Source of the DNA: Phycomyces nitens
Lineage: Eukaryota; Mucoromycota; Mucoromycetes; Mucorales; Phycomycetaceae
Assembly (NCBI GenBank): GCA_022702545.1
Contig: JAHRBC010000002.1
Span: 8,308,001 to 8,372,000 of the forward strand
Direction: 5' to 3'
Length of the DNA stretch: 64,000 nt
Below, piece after piece: positions 9,451-21,539 of this stretch. A program made the position numbers and the translations under genes. Within the stretch, counting starts at the first letter, position 1, and the number at the start of each line of letters is the position of its first letter. The notes under the pieces were generated by a model. The model was not told where the DNA came from and did not search any database. It worked only from the letters and a program-made list of their open reading frames with translations.

Positions 9451-9757
9451 AGTCAATAGAGCCGTTGATATTGTGTTTTGGATAATTAAAACAGTAAAAA
9501 TGATGAAATATAAAATAGACAGAGAGTAGTTTGAGACTGTATATGAGTTTGTTTTTATTAAGATACAAAATGTGCCGCTCTTTATATACTCTTTCAATGT
9601 GCTGTTGTACAAGATCTTGGACTTCCTGATACGTGGGGTCTTTTATCACACTAAGATATTAGATGGAGTAAGCTTCTGAGCTCGACATCCATGTTACTAT
9701 TATTCTGATGCATTGCTATACTTCGTCTATCGTACCTTATTAGCTCTCAGCTAATCT
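9451..9757 (-). promoter_or_regulatory. Upstream region of the zinc-finger gene
   Basis: This sequence lies 5' of the start at 9450 and is duplicated at 1-295. It carries AT-rich TATA-like blocks (TATATAC, TATATAAAG) and ends at the inverted repeat ATTAGCT-GAG-AGCTAAT (about 9738-9755). Conservation between copies suggests the unit was duplicated together with its 5' flank. Promoter function is inferred from position only. Confidence 0.35.
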
Positions 9758-9810
9758 GTACTTATAGCTTATGCATATGTAAAATATACATTAATAAGGC
9801 TGGATCACCA

Positions 9811-9958
9811 CAATTCCATGCGACTTTCATGAATCGGTATCGATGACATTACCTTTCAACCACAATCTGTGGAGAAAAAGTAGTCTAAAATCAGAAAAAA
9901 TGGTAGTTATGTTACCATTTCGTTCACAGTTACCACTCCATCCGTCGTAGTGCAGTTT
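9811..9958. repeat. Dispersed 150-bp repeat, copy 1
   Basis: This block matches 17808-17955 along its length (for example CATTACCTTTCAACCACAAT and AAAATCAGAAAAAA). It contains a near-palindrome GGTAGTTATGTTACC. Related fragments of the palindrome are at about 14480-14570 and 17640. It looks like a short non-autonomous element or a fragment of one. Confidence 0.65.
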
Positions 9959-9962
9959 TTGT

Positions 9963-10250
9963 GGTTTTTGGAGACGCTGAAACTCAATTTTGAGCCCCTG
10001 AAACTCATTTTGGAGACGCTGTAGCTCATTTTTGGAGACGCTGTAGCTCATTTTCTGTGACGCTGTAGCTCATTTTCTGTGACGCTGTAGCTCATTTTCT
10101 GTGACGCTGTAGCTCATTTTTGGAGACGCTGTAGCTCATTTTTGGAGACGCTGTAGCTCATTTTTGGAGACGCTGTAGCTCATTTTTTGTGACGCTGTAG
10201 CTCATTTTCTGTGACGCTGTAGCTCATTTTCTGTGACGCTGTAGCTCATT
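9963..10250. repeat. 22-bp minisatellite
   Basis: About 13 head-to-tail units of GACGCTGTAGCTCATTTTCTGT or its variant with TTTGGA at the end. The first units are more diverged. The array abuts the poly(A) 3' end of the LINE fragment on its right, and the 150-bp repeat on its left. Confidence 0.95.
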
Positions 10251-11541
10251 TTTTTTGTATTTATTGGTCGGCTTCAGCAACTGGTACTGAGCAATTGTCT
10301 TTTTATGCCAAAAAAAAACTTATGGGGATACTATGTATGGCAAGTAGAAAGCGAGAGAGGGTAAAGAGAGAAATCTAGTCTGTAAAACGTTGGATGACAA
10401 CTGGTGCCTTGGCTGCGATCACACCAGGGAGAAAAGGCTAGTCATATATAACATAGGCCCAGTGAGCACGCCAGATTGCATGTAGGGTAGAGCCAACAAT
10501 GAGAGCTTGTGTTTCTCTAGGACTTGTCGGGTCAGTGTATTCCAAAGTATTAAGAAGAGTGTTTAGGTGTGTTAGCTACCAGCGCGGACACACTTTGGAT
10601 ATGACTACACTCCATACGAGCCTTTTCCAAGGACAAGTAATGAAAAAGTGCTCTGGTGTGTCTTCTTCCATCTGACAAATAGCACAGAGATCATCCTCGA
10701 CGAAATTGATAGTCTTCTGAAAGACAAAGGTTTTGGTAGGAAATCGCCCCCACAGGGCTTTCCACAAGACTGTACGGGTGTCGTGAGGAATGTTAAATTT
10801 CCAGAAACGTTTCCACGCAGCACGGGGGAAGTTGGGTGTCTGTGCTTGTGGCTGTATGTAGCGACGGAAGTCGGATGTTGCGGCGTTATATAGAGATCTT
10901 TTGCCCATAGTTATACTTCTTGTGAGAGGAGAGAGGTCGAGAGGGGGTACCGATGGTAGATCATTGTTCTGTAAGGGATTGTCAAGAAGGTGTACAAACC
11001 ATGGCTGGTATTGTATGGTTTTGTCAGCGATCTTTCTCTGGTATCTTCGTATTTTGTTCTTTCCCCGTCCCTGAAGTTCGCTGTTTGACTTGGAGATCAA
11101 AAAACCGCTTGGGGAGAGAGAGAAGGCATCCGCGATGGAGAGTTGAGCAACGTTGACGGTTTCTACATCGGTACTCACTGAGGACGAACATGTCGATGAG
11201 AGGGGGAAGCTGAGGCCGGTAGATGGATGTAGACTAAAGTCTAGGTTGAGTGACGAAGGGAGTATGAGGGTGGAAGCCTGTAATAGAGGTCGCAGTGGAG
11301 ATGGGCAAGAAGTAACTGGCCCGGGGAAGAGTAGGGCAGTTGCAGCAGAAGGAGTTTGGAGATGTGTAGTGAGCATGAATTGTAAGTATGGAAATATGAA
11401 GGGCTTGTTTGCTTGCGTGCGTCGATGTAACAGAGGGTCAATCCATCGCAACTGGAGCGCTCGTTGTTGCGATTGGGGATCAATCAATCCTAGTCCACCT
11501 ACTCCTTTGGACAAACACAGGGCAGCCCAACTAGGGCTCCG
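10250..11541 (-). mobile_element. LINE (non-LTR retrotransposon), 5'-truncated copy 1
   Basis: On the minus strand the segment encodes the C-terminal part of a non-LTR reverse-transcriptase polyprotein. It ends with AATAAATAC and an A8 tail at about 10250. The 5' break is at 11541, exactly the base at which the second copy (20030-21367) also breaks. Identity between the two copies is very high, so they are recent. Confidence 0.8.
10576..11541 (-). pseudogene. LINE polyprotein C-terminus with zf-RVT zinc motif
   Basis: The frame runs from RSPSWAALCLSKGVGGLGL to a stop after SKVCPRW. The LSKGVGGLGL segment is the usual post-RT block of LINE ORF2 proteins. The motif CAICQMEEDTPEHFFITCP is the zf-RVT zinc-binding segment. 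The reverse-transcriptase core and endonuclease are absent because of 5' truncation. In copy 2 the frame continues past the position of this stop, so the stop here is a mutation (TGG then TAG). Confidence 0.8.
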
Positions 11542-11616
11542 TATGTACAACGACCGGAGACAAAACTTAAAATAGATCGCCTTTTATGGAAAATGTGAGA
11601 GTGCGAATAACGGCCC

Positions 11617-12007
11617 TGTAATATTGGGCGATGTTCGGATCTTTGGTATACGGTGCGGTATGAACTGGTGGTTTTTTACGGGAAAAGGAAGTTATACGCA
11701 CAGTAATGGATAGGGGTTAGGGATAAGGCACGATGTGGGTTGCCACAGCGAAGTAGTAGAATAAAGTGAATAGGGCAGTTCTCTCAACGATTCAGACAAT
11801 ACGAAATGACCAGAGCGACCTATGTCCTCTGCGACAAATATAGACTTAACGGAAAAAGAATGTTTTATTCAATTATCTTTTACAAGCCTAATAACTACAA
11901 GGCCTCTAAGGTAGTACTATCCACTGATAACGTTGCCATTGTACTCCTAGTAGCTCGTCCTCACACCAGACCGAACTGTCTGTTGCTCCGACCCGGACAA
12001 CATCACA
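11617..12007 (-). repeat. Solo LTR, family TGTGATG...TTACA, copy 2
   Basis: Inverted relative to the copy at 7426. It reads TGTAATATTGGG at the left and ...AACATCACA at the right, with the 4-bp duplication GCCC at 11613-11616 and 12008-12011. It is 391 bp and has no internal coding region. Confidence 0.85.
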
Positions 12008-12290
12008 GCCCCAATCCTCTCTAATATCTTTTTCAGGACACAACATTTTATTCCGTAAACTGGTTCTTGACTAGTCCTCTCCACCTCTCGACTTTATGCC
12101 TCCTAACTTTTTCCTCATATAACCCTTATGTAAATTTCCTACCGTATATACTTGCATTAGCTTCCCACACATTTATGTGTGCATCAATATCTCCCCAGGC
12201 ACCTACCTCTCCTCCATAGGAAGTAAGACCTGTTTTTTTTGGGCAATTCAATAAATCTTGTCTCATACAAAAAAAAAATCCGTAAACTGG
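12008..12290 (+). repeat. Poly(A)-tailed retroelement 3' end
   Basis: The segment ends GGAAGTAAGACCTG, T-rich, CAATAAATCTTGTCTCATAC, then an A-run (about 12271-12279). The AATAAA signal followed by poly(A) is typical of a LINE/SINE-type 3' end. The motif recurs at 54978-55035. No coding sequence is recognisable upstream. Confidence 0.4.
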
Positions 12291-12864
12291 GTACAGGCAC
12301 TAGATGCCAGACCACAACAAGTCACTTTCAGAAAGTCCGGCAAAACAGAAACGTCGTGCCCCATCTGAAAACGTCGTGCCCACAAGATCGCTGTTTGATT
12401 TTCAATACTTCTTTAATCTTTACGCATCACAATCTACATCATTAGAATCACTTTAACCATTCGGACCGCCTTTTTCCTTGTTTGAGACCAGACGCTGTTA
12501 AACAGCTAAAGTTCTCAAACTCGGAAATCTATCAAATATGTCTGCAAGCATAATAATATGCTTAGAATAAGTAAAGGCTCGAAACTAAACCAATCCATAT
12601 TGTATGACTATTATTAACAAAAGTTTAATACAGCTCGAACAAACTGGCAACAGTCGTTTCTTTACTCTTCACATCAACACGGAAATATTACTGCTATACA
12701 AACGGTGTCAAACATGGATTGCTGTTCATATCTCTTTCTTGCTTTGGTTTCTGTCTATCAAAAGTAAATGAAGCACACCTTCAAGCTTTATGAGTTGGCT
12801 TTAGTATTCTTGACAATTCATATAGTCTGTTACTTTCTTTTGCTGCGTCGATTTAACCATATTC
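12291..12864. other. Non-coding stretch
   Basis: No gene seen. AACGTCGTGCCC occurs twice at about 12350-12382. Similar motifs sit at the outer ends of IS630-like relics near 48620 and 60345. Confidence 0.4.
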
Positions 12865-14106
12865 AAGATGCTTACAATTAGACAAACGTTGTCTTGATGA
12901 GCACTTTAATGAATTACTGTAAGCTTAATTTCTTCTACTTTTATTGGCACTGACAATTTGTTTATTCTAGTTGTGCTTCTGGAATTCTTGTTTTACAAAA
13001 ACGCTTTGATTTTCAAGTTCTACCAACTGATTTGTTTCCTCCAATTTTGTTGCAAGCAATGCTATGTGACATGATAAAGAAGTATTACAGTGGTGACTCT
13101 TTCGATTCTGTTCAATTGCTTCGAATCAAGGAAATTCTGGCGGTAAGATTACATGCGCATCCCTCTATTAGTTCTCATTATTTCTTAGAATTTTATTGAC
13201 GATGTTATAAACGAAGACAAGGTGAGAATGTAATTGCTTGGTCTCTGCCAATCATTAAATGATTATGAGCGAGGAGTTGTTCGCGCTATTGTTGGCTTGT
13301 AATTAATTGCTTTTAATCATTTATTTATTTATTACTTACCATGATACATGGCTTAGGATACCAGCAATTTACGATTGTAATATGAGGCCATTATCTGAAG
13401 CGCATTTCTCGGCAAGTTATATCCACCCTTTCATCTCTGGGCTGTTTTCTTGCAAATATCCTTCAAGAGTTGCTCATTGGTAAGCAATTATCTACTCTGT
13501 TTTCCGTCAGTTCTGAACTTTTTTTTGTCATTTGATAGCTCTAATGTTGTGGCCGATGAGAATGCAACCATTAACAACAATCGACCTGACTACAAAGTAG
13601 ATATTTATGAAGCATATGAATACGCCTACACGAATGTTTACGGGGAAATAAAACCAACCAAGAATACCTCTCCTTTGTTGCTTGTCAATGATTTCTGTCG
13701 AGTGGCCATTTTTTGCAAGGATGCATGCGATGAAAAAGAATTGGACCATACTATTGGTTTCCAAGTTGCAGGTAAATTAATAATTAAAAAAAGGCACAAA
13801 TTCTAATCATTTAGTAAAGGTCCGACTATTACTTGGTTTGGAATGCATCTCCAACACGATCAGCTTTACACTTTTACAAAGATTGCAGCCATTGACATCC
13901 CAATGAAGAGATCCGAGCTACTCAACTTGGTCGGCCGATTGGATGATTTGTTGTTGGTAGTAAAGGCCCATAAGACGCTCTGTTATCCATCAACCACCAT
14001 CACCGACAATCTGCGCTGTCCGACGCACCCACTATGGTATGCTGGAAACTGGTCTGAAACCAAGTTCAACAGAAAGCGCAAAGTGAGCTTGACACTTGGT
14101 GATTGA
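12865..14106 (+). pseudogene. 5'-truncated duplicate of the zinc-finger PD-(D/E)XK gene at 49.5-51.2 kb
   Basis: Exons and introns match the reverse complement of 49528-50765 almost base for base, and the match continues downstream to about 14437. It starts at 12865 inside the second exon, so the start codon and both C2H2 fingers are missing. Remaining exons stay open: one contains NNRPDYKVDIYE and TNVYGEIKPTK, the PD-(D/E)XK-like strand pair, preceded by LSEAHFSASYIHPF. Retained introns show DNA-level duplication, not retrocopying. A lysine replaces glutamate at one site (TKIAAIDIP versus TEIAAIDIP). Without a new promoter and start it is probably not functional. Confidence 0.75.
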
Positions 14107-14439
14107 GGGTTTTTCATAAGAGCAAACCTAGCTTGCCAATATAACCAGAAGAGTTTTCAGCCTTTCTAAAACAACCCTCAAATTCCACAGGAAAACCTGC
14201 AACAAATTGTCCAACTATATAGAAATAAAATAGACTTCTCTGTCATTACTTTCATATCGTAAAAGTAATAATTGTGGAAGCCGTGACATGTCTGACCAAT
14301 GTTTAAATCCCTGGCTGTATGTATTGATAACTAATACATTGCATATACTCCTAGCAGTTTAGTTGGCCATTTGTTCAGCCAATTCCAGAATGCAGAATAT
14401 CATAATGTATTGTATGGTGTAAAATATTGCATTCGTTGT

Positions 14440-16350
14440 AAAACTTTCACTACGGCTAAGAAATCGGCAGTCATCTACCGTTTTTGTCACATAACTACCA
14501 TTTTTTTGGTGGGGCAAAACGGTGGATATGACCCTGTGTAAGGCGAGTTTGGTAATATAACTACCGTTTTTTTTTATCCAACCAAAAATGCTTCCATTAT
14601 ACACTATAGCCTCTCTTTTATACTACTCTATTTGATAATGGGTTCTGCTATTCTTTTACGGCCATTCTTTTGAAAGAATGGTTTATTCTTTATTATAGCA
14701 TGTCGATTTAATTCATACTGTATTATGCGCACAATTATTATGGAAAAATACTAAAAACTAATGCTATTTAATATCACAAAACATATATAGTACAAACCTT
14801 TGTTATAAGCTATACACGCATGATAATACTACATTGATATACATTAGATGATCCTTAGCATTCATTCAATTGCTAAAATTTCATTGTTATTAGAGAAAGA
14901 AGTGATCATATAAACCTAGTACATTATTTTGTACCGTTTACAAGTGTATATTATGCTTGTCAATTACTATACCATGCCTCTTGTTTTGAATGATTATATT
15001 GAAAGGGATCTCCAGATATAAACACTATATGTAATAGGAGGTGAATAGGATATGTGCGGTAAAATTAGTTGAAGAAGAATACAATTATTAGACAATTATC
15101 TTACCATAGAAAATCAACTTTGGCATACTCAAATCATATGATTCAAAACTGATTCGAATCTCATTGTAGCAAACAGAGTAATCAGCTCATTACATAAGAA
15201 ACGTGTATATCGTGCAGAGATTCCCGAGTGTAAAAAGGACAAACCGTATTGTAATATAGCCGTAAAAAGTTTTTGCTTTTTTGTTTCTGAAAAAAAAAAG
15301 AGTAAGCTGCATTTCATTCCTAAATCAAAGGTAATCGAGCTGGAGATGCTTCAATCAGAATGTCAATCAAGTGTTTATAACCATGCCGATATTACATGAA
15401 AGAGGCTCATTTGGTTTTAATTCAAAGAGTCAGTGCAAAGACAAGACAAGAAAAGCGAAAAAAAAGCGATAAAAAGGCACACTAGGCATATGCTAAAAAA
15501 TTCAATGGGGCCAATAAGAGCTGCCTAAAAGAACAATCTTAAACCCTTTGTTTTATTGCTTAGCACTTTCACAATACTCGTTTTTTTGGCGGTATAGAGC
15601 CATATTAAAGAGTAGAAATATTATATTGACATTAGATTAGCAATAGATGATCATCAAAGCAATCACCCGTTGCACATCTGTCATGATTGCTAATTTGGCG
15701 CCATCACCAAGTTACAACACCTCATCTTCAAAAAAGAAAAGAACCACTTGCCCTTTGCTGCTATATTGTGATTAAAGATATTATATTAACTACAATACAT
15801 ATTCAAAGCATATATTAAAGAGTCAATTTACTTTATTATTCTCTATTATTTATTTATGAGCCTGATTATTGATTGTAAAGCCCTTTCAAAGACGTTTGGT
15901 GCACAGCATCCTATAATATTTATATTGATTCTGTGATGGACCATTATATTATTTTATGGCCATAGGATAGTGTTCTTGTCAATTAAATAGTGTTTGATAA
16001 TAATAAGACCATGCTTTTAGTTGATGCCGCGATTAATAGTTAAAGCATGGTTTGAGAAGATTATTAACAAAAAAAAAAGGTTATTCTCTATGGGTTCTCT
16101 TGTACCATATTTTTCGATCTTGGTGATAAAGCACATTATGTCAATGAAGTTTACTCTTTTCTTTGAGACCACCACTTGTATCAATCGCTAACTTACCAAG
16201 CTAATCAAGGTATTTGTCCAATTGATCCCTTTTTATACCAAATATCCATTTATAATAAATAAAAAAATATATACAAACCAACCACTTTAACAAACTATTG
16301 ACTTTTGAATATTCCTTTGGGTTGATCAATCTTCATTTGACTGCAAAGGT
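14440..16350. other. AT-rich intergenic stretch with palindromic repeat fragments
   Basis: No gene recognised. At about 14470-14570 there are inverted and direct pieces of CTACCGTTTTT and GGTAGTTAT, fragments of the family at 9895 and 17640. The rest is simple AT-rich sequence. Confidence 0.4.
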
Positions 16351-16364
16351 TTTTGGTGAAAATA

Positions 16365-17031
16365 TTAATAAAATAGCTTGCTGTCTGATGCTTGCCAAGC
16401 ATGGATAATAACCATATCCTTTAGATTATGAGCAAAGGAATGGCCCTTGTATCTTAATATAACTTTTGCGTTGCCAGATAAAATAAAAACACAAGTTAAA
16501 TCATGGTATAGTATTCTATTGTCGTTACAATCGATTATTACGTTTTCCATAAGATACACTTTAAGAATCTGCGCAACTTACTTTCCCAACAAGTTTATAG
16601 CATGACTATATCTCATAGTCTCTTTTAAACTATTCAAAATTACCTGATACACCTTTTTTCATATAATAAATCGCCGAGGCCCATTACAAAGCTGCTCCAC
16701 TCAATTCATAGAGAGAATTATAAGTAAACTGGATAAGCTCATTAGGTACTTTGAAATCCGCGACTATATCAATATAATAATTAAGATTTATCCTAATATT
16801 AACCTTTTGCAACCACATACATATACTAAAGCTCGTTTTGGCGATATTTACAATGGGAGAAGTGGTGACCAACTGTGTAAGCTATTCAGTCAATTTGTCT
16901 ATTTAAATATTAATGTTATAAACAGTATAAGAATAGTATAAATGAAGTTCTGTTTAGTTATTACCTGTGGCATACTGATTTGAATGCCATTGAAGTTGAT
17001 GTTTCCACTGTCATTGTTAATGTCCATCATT
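16365..17031 (-). CDS. Possible small intron-containing gene, unknown
   Basis: A possible first exon (17031-16966) encodes MMDINNDSGNINFNGIQISM and ends at a GTAATA donor. A second open block (about 16870-16684) reads VTTSPIVNIAKTSFSICMWL onward. A third (16559-16365) reads VYLMENVIIDCNDNRILYHD onward and ends TAA. The amino-acid composition is protein-like and the blocks are collinear, but I recognise no family and the second junction is not settled. Confidence 0.3.
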
Positions 17032-17299
17032 GGACGGATTCAATTTTGCATTCTTTATTAATGTACCCAAATGGCGAGATTAGCACTGACAATTCACCAC
17101 CCAACGCCCCCTTGTCCTTGTAGAAAATAAATATAGTATTAGTAAAAGCACAGAGTAGGAATCACTTGCTATTTGTACATGCTTACCTAGCAATCACAAT
17201 ATAACTAATGAAAACCAGCTCATTAGTATTGTTCATCTCTACTTTTAATATAGAGATTAAGACTTTGGTCAATACTTTGCTACTTTAGAAAAAAAACTC

Positions 17300-17518
17300 A
17301 TGAAGGAGCTTGACATTACAAACGATGACTTGTATGTAGCAGAAATAAAGTAGCAGCTCGCACTTTGTACAACGGACTATATACTACAACCGACATTTCC
17401 AGTTGTTAATGTAGATGACTTCCAACATCAACGACTCAATCAATACCTACCAGACGGAAATAATTCTATTTTATTGCACTGTACTACATATTCAAGAATA
17501 ATTGACGCGTCACCATGA
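17300..17518 (+). pseudogene. Coding remnant with one in-frame TAG
   Basis: The frame starts MKELDITNDDLYVAEIK, has TAG, then stays open for 54 codons (QLALCTTDYILQPTFPVVNV...) to TGA. A CAG-to-TAG change would explain the break. It has a splice-acceptor-like TTTAG just upstream, so it may be an exon. No family recognised. Confidence 0.35.
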
Positions 17519-17807
17519 GTAGCCTCTTTATTTTATAATTCTTTCTTTACAATGTTCTCTCTATACTTCTTTATATTATTATACAGACACCAAATAAAAT
17601 AAAGCAGCTAATAATGTCAAAAACAAAAATTCGGTTTCAAAAAACGGTAGTTATGTTACCGTTTCATTCACACATGCTAAAAATTATTATTTTTCAAGAA
17701 TGCTCAACATCAACACCGAATAAAATGCTCATTTCGACAAACAAGGTTGCCTAAAACTTTACGAGCCCTTTCTATGGTACTACAACTACCTCATTGCCAG
17801 AGAAAAA

Positions 17808-17955
17808 GAGATTCCATACGACTTTTATGAATCGGCATCAATGACATTACCTTTCAACCACAATCTGCGCAGAAAAAGCAGTCGAAAATCAGAAAAAACT
17901 GCAGTTATGTTATCGTTTCGGTAGCTGTTCCCACTCCTCTCCCCGTAGTGCGTAT
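17808..17955. repeat. Dispersed 150-bp repeat, copy 2
   Basis: Matches 9811-9958. A shorter related piece with the palindrome CGGTAGTTATGTTACCG lies at about 17640-17662. Confidence 0.65.
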
Positions 17956-18165
17956 ACCCAGCATGGTCGATGGTAGGTTATTACTTTTTGAGCTAATTAA
18001 TTCAAAATTGAGAAGACTTCAGACATGGTTATAGGACCAATATTTGGACTAGTTTGCACTAAAGAAACAAAGTTATGCCAAGTCTAAGATACATAAATAA
18101 TTGCTAAGGCACAAGCTCTCTCTATCTCTTCTAGATCCCTTTTATTTCAATTATGTTGCTTTACA

Positions 18166-19843
18166 ATGGATTATCACTGCAAAAACTGTACCTTGAAATT
18201 TACTAGTGTACAAGAGCTAAAAGTTCACAGAGAAAGTAAACATATCACAGCTGTTTTCGTTGGAGAAAGTAAGTACTAGAAAACTCGTGCTTTTGCTTTA
18301 TTAATATTTTCGTTCTGATAAAGGTAGAATGAAGATTGTAAAAGAAGAAAGCGGTTTTCTCTGCCCTTCTTGTGACAAAGCGTTCTTGATTCCAGGTGCA
18401 TTCCGAAAACATTTAAAAACACATGGTCTGAAAATGGCTACCGCGGAAAAACAATTGAGCGAAAACAGTGAGAACAGTGAGAATAATGAATCAAATATCG
18501 GATCTTCGGAATCTAGACGCAAGAGAATGAGACCATTGGACTACAATTCTACAATCTTGGCAACATGCAATACCTTGACGGAAACTCAAGAAATTAAAAA
18601 CGATAGACTAGCAATTGCTCAGTTGGGACGCTGGAAACCCGTTTCATTATCAACAAAATATAATATGCACCACTTTTTATCTTCCTCAGAAACTATCAAG
18701 AAACTATTAAATGATAAAAATGCTGGTGTTTGGCATGAGCCCAAGGAGAATACATCTCCATCAAAAGGTGAATTAAATAACATATATTGCCACACTACTC
18801 TTGAGGAGCTATTCAATAAATCGTTTGTAATATTATTCATGTTTAACTTCTAATTCTAATTGATTATTTTTTATTTTTAAATTTAGAAAAGCAGGCAAAC
18901 ATTTCGACAAAAACAACTACGTCGAGTTTGACAATAACCAGAGAAAAATTCTACATAAGGATTGGCTCCTATATCCGAACATGAAGTACGTGACACCCCA
19001 GCTGCTTGCAGGCGCCATCCTCGAAGACGACTCAAAATATATAATTATCAATACAATCGAGCCTTATGATCGGTATATACTGAATGACGCCCATCACGAA
19101 CGCCGTTTTCAACCTGAACTGTCAACTTTTCCCACTAAAAAAGGAAGATATCAAGATGTCCAAGTGCTTTTAGTACCATCAGTTGAAAATGGAGGGATCA
19201 TGAAGCTTAACATTGGCAGCAGAACCTGCAATTTACTGATCACATCAAGCCTTCGTCTCGATTGCGAATCAGTAAACCTTGGAGCTTCCACATATCACTT
19301 TAAACCCTCTAGTGAAACCAGGATATTCTTGGACAGCAGATCCCTGGAGAAGGCAAATGAACTATTTTAACAAGAAGACGATGAACCTCAAGCTAGTCCG
19401 TTCCTTTATCAACTAAAACAAATAAGATCAAAATTTGATTATATTTCAACATACTCCCGTTGCAGGGTTTTGTCGATGTTTGGGATGTACCTCGCATTCC
19501 AACCTTACTCAATTTGGACCCTAGCTGATCAAGACTCGACCCAGCATACAATTTCACAAGAGAAATTGGGGTCACTTATCTTCCAAAGGATTGCGGTCAA
19601 AGTTGTTTGTGATGGCAAAGATGCCAAACTAAAAACCTCAGACCTTGAGTTTCCATCGTTAAAAGATGGCTCAAAAGTACAAATCATCAAGCAGAAAATC
19701 CAAGTTCTTGGTGAAACAATATCAATTATAGGAAATAATGAATTAAGCAATCTACTTGTAGATTTGGCTGGAGTTGTGGCTACTGGCCTAAAACAAAATA
19801 ATGAAAAGAAGGTTGAAATGATCAAGCAATTTGTATATTACTA
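18166..19843 (+). CDS. C2H2 zinc-finger protein of unknown family, one in-frame stop
   Basis: Exon 1 (18166-18268) starts MDYHCKNCTLKFTSVQELKV, a C2H2 finger. Exon 2 (18324-18822) has a second finger, LCPSCDKAFLIPGAFRKHLK. Exon 3 starts at 18887 after TTTAG. The frame reaches TAA at 19368-19370 (TTT TAA CAA), then stays open in the same frame to 19843. Homology with the protein at 28803-29889 continues on both sides of the stop (LYQLKQIRSKF versus MYQLRQIRSNF), so the TAA is a mutation within a longer gene, or read through. Conserved blocks include LLAGAIL, NTIEPYDR, LNIGS...LLITS. The family's role is unknown to me. Confidence 0.6.
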
Positions 19844-19859
19844 GCATTAGCATTGCTAT

Positions 19860-20029
19860 ATTTCCCGTTTACATGCACAATCTTCTTTTTTCTAATTTAT
19901 AACTTATCTTAATAAAATATGCCTGGTCAACCATAGAATACCGCGCTTTGTTCATTTTTTTTTAATAAGCATCATTGGATATGTTCGTCAAAAAGTCTGG
20001 AAAAATATTTACACATGAAAAATCCTTTT
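19860..20029. other. Downstream spacer
   Basis: Contains an AATAAAATATG polyadenylation-like signal about 70 bp after the stop at 19843, then AT-rich sequence up to the LINE tail. Confidence 0.3.
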
Positions 20030-21367
20030 TTTTGTATTTATTGGTTTTGGGCATATAATCACTCAATAAACAATACAAAAAAATGTATATATTGATCGGC
20101 TTCAGTAACTAGTACCGAGAAATTGGCTTTTTATGCCAAAGAAGAACTTATAGGAATACTATGTAAGACAAGTAGAAACCGAGAGAGGGGAAAGAGAAAA
20201 TCTAGTCTACAAAACGTTGGATGACAACGAGTGCCTTGGCTGCGATCACACCAGGGAGAAAAGGTTAGTCATATATAACGTAGGCCCAGTGAGCACGCCA
20301 GATTGCATGTAGGGTAGAGCCAACAATGAGAGCTTGTGTTTCTCTAGGACTTGTCGGGTCAGTGTATTCCAAAGTATTAAGAAGAGTGTTTAGGTGTGTT
20401 AGCGACCAGCGCGGACACACTTTGGATAAGACTACACTCCATACGAGCCTCTTCCGAGGACAAGTAATGAGGAAGTGCTCTGGTGTGTCTACTTCCATCT
20501 GACAAATAGCACAGAGATCATCCTCGACGAAATTATTGGTCTTCTGAAAGATAAAGGCTCGGGTAGGCAATCGCCCCCACAGGGCTTTCCACCAGACTGT
20601 ACGGCTGTCGTGAGGAATGTTAAATTTCCAGAAACGTTTCCACGCAGCACGGGAGGGTTGGGTGTCTGTGCTTGTGGCTGTATGTAGCGACGGAAGTCGG
20701 ATGTTGCGGCGTTATATAGAGATCTTTTGCCCATAGTTATACTTCTTGTGAGAGGAGAGAGGTCGAGAGGGGGTACCGATGGTAGATCATTGTTCTGTAA
20801 GGGATTGTCAAGAAGGTGTACAAACCATGGCTGGTATTGTATGGTTTTGTCAGCGATCTTTCTCTGGTATCTTCGTATTTTGTTCTTTCCCCGTCCCTGA
20901 AGTTCGCTGTTTGACTTGGAGATCAAAAAACCGCTTGGGGAGAGAGAGAAGGCATCCGCGATGGAGAGTTGAGCAACGTTGACGGTTTCTACATCGGTAC
21001 TCACTGAGGACGAACATGTCGATGAGAGGGGGAAGCTGAGGCCGGTAGATGGATGTAGACTAAAGTCTAAGTTGAGTGACGAAGGGAGTATGAGGGCGGA
21101 AGCCTGTAATAGAGGTCGCAGTGGAGATGGGCAAGAAGTAACTGGCCCGGGGAAGAGTAGGGCAGTTGCAGCAGAAGGAGATTGGAGATGTGTAGTGAGC
21201 ATGAATTGTAAGTATGGAAATATGAAGGACTTGTTTGCTTGCGTGCGTTGATGTAACAGAGGATCAATCCATCGCAGGTAAAGCGCTCGTTGTTGCGTTT
21301 GGGGATCAACCAATCCTAGTTCACCTACTCCTTTGGACAAACACAGAGCAGCCCAACTAGGGCTCCG
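20030..21367 (-). mobile_element. LINE, 5'-truncated copy 2
   Basis: Nearly identical to 10250-11541. The 3' end on the minus strand reads CCAATAAATAC plus A8 at about 20030. It has an extra segment of about 50 bp near the tail compared with copy 1. The 5' break at 21367 follows GGGCTCCG, exactly as in copy 1, yet the flanks differ. Confidence 0.8.
20265..21367 (-). pseudogene. LINE polyprotein C-terminus, frameshifted copy
   Basis: The frame begins RSPSWAALCLSKGVGELGLV and shifts near 20640 (after AQTPN) relative to copy 1. The zf-RVT motif CAICQMEVDTPEHFLITCP lies in the second frame (20570-20265), which continues past the stop seen in copy 1 to end WRAHWAYVIYD. It is not functional, but it gives the true C-terminus of the family. 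Confidence 0.8.
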
Positions 21368-21539
21368 AAATCCCAAGGACAAGTAGAGTCACTACCACTT
21401 GAATCTCGTACGGTTGATGAAAATTGATAATTCAAAAACACATGGTCCATTTTCAATAATCCTATACTTCATGAATAAATTTGTTGAAATTCTTAGACTT
21501 TGTAAAAATATAGTTTAATGCATATATTTTAGTAATATG

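Noticed and set aside
10648..11575. Plus-strand frames across the LINE fragments, including Cys-rich pieces
   Set aside because: They are antisense to the LINE polyprotein, whose zf-RVT motif fixes the coding strand.
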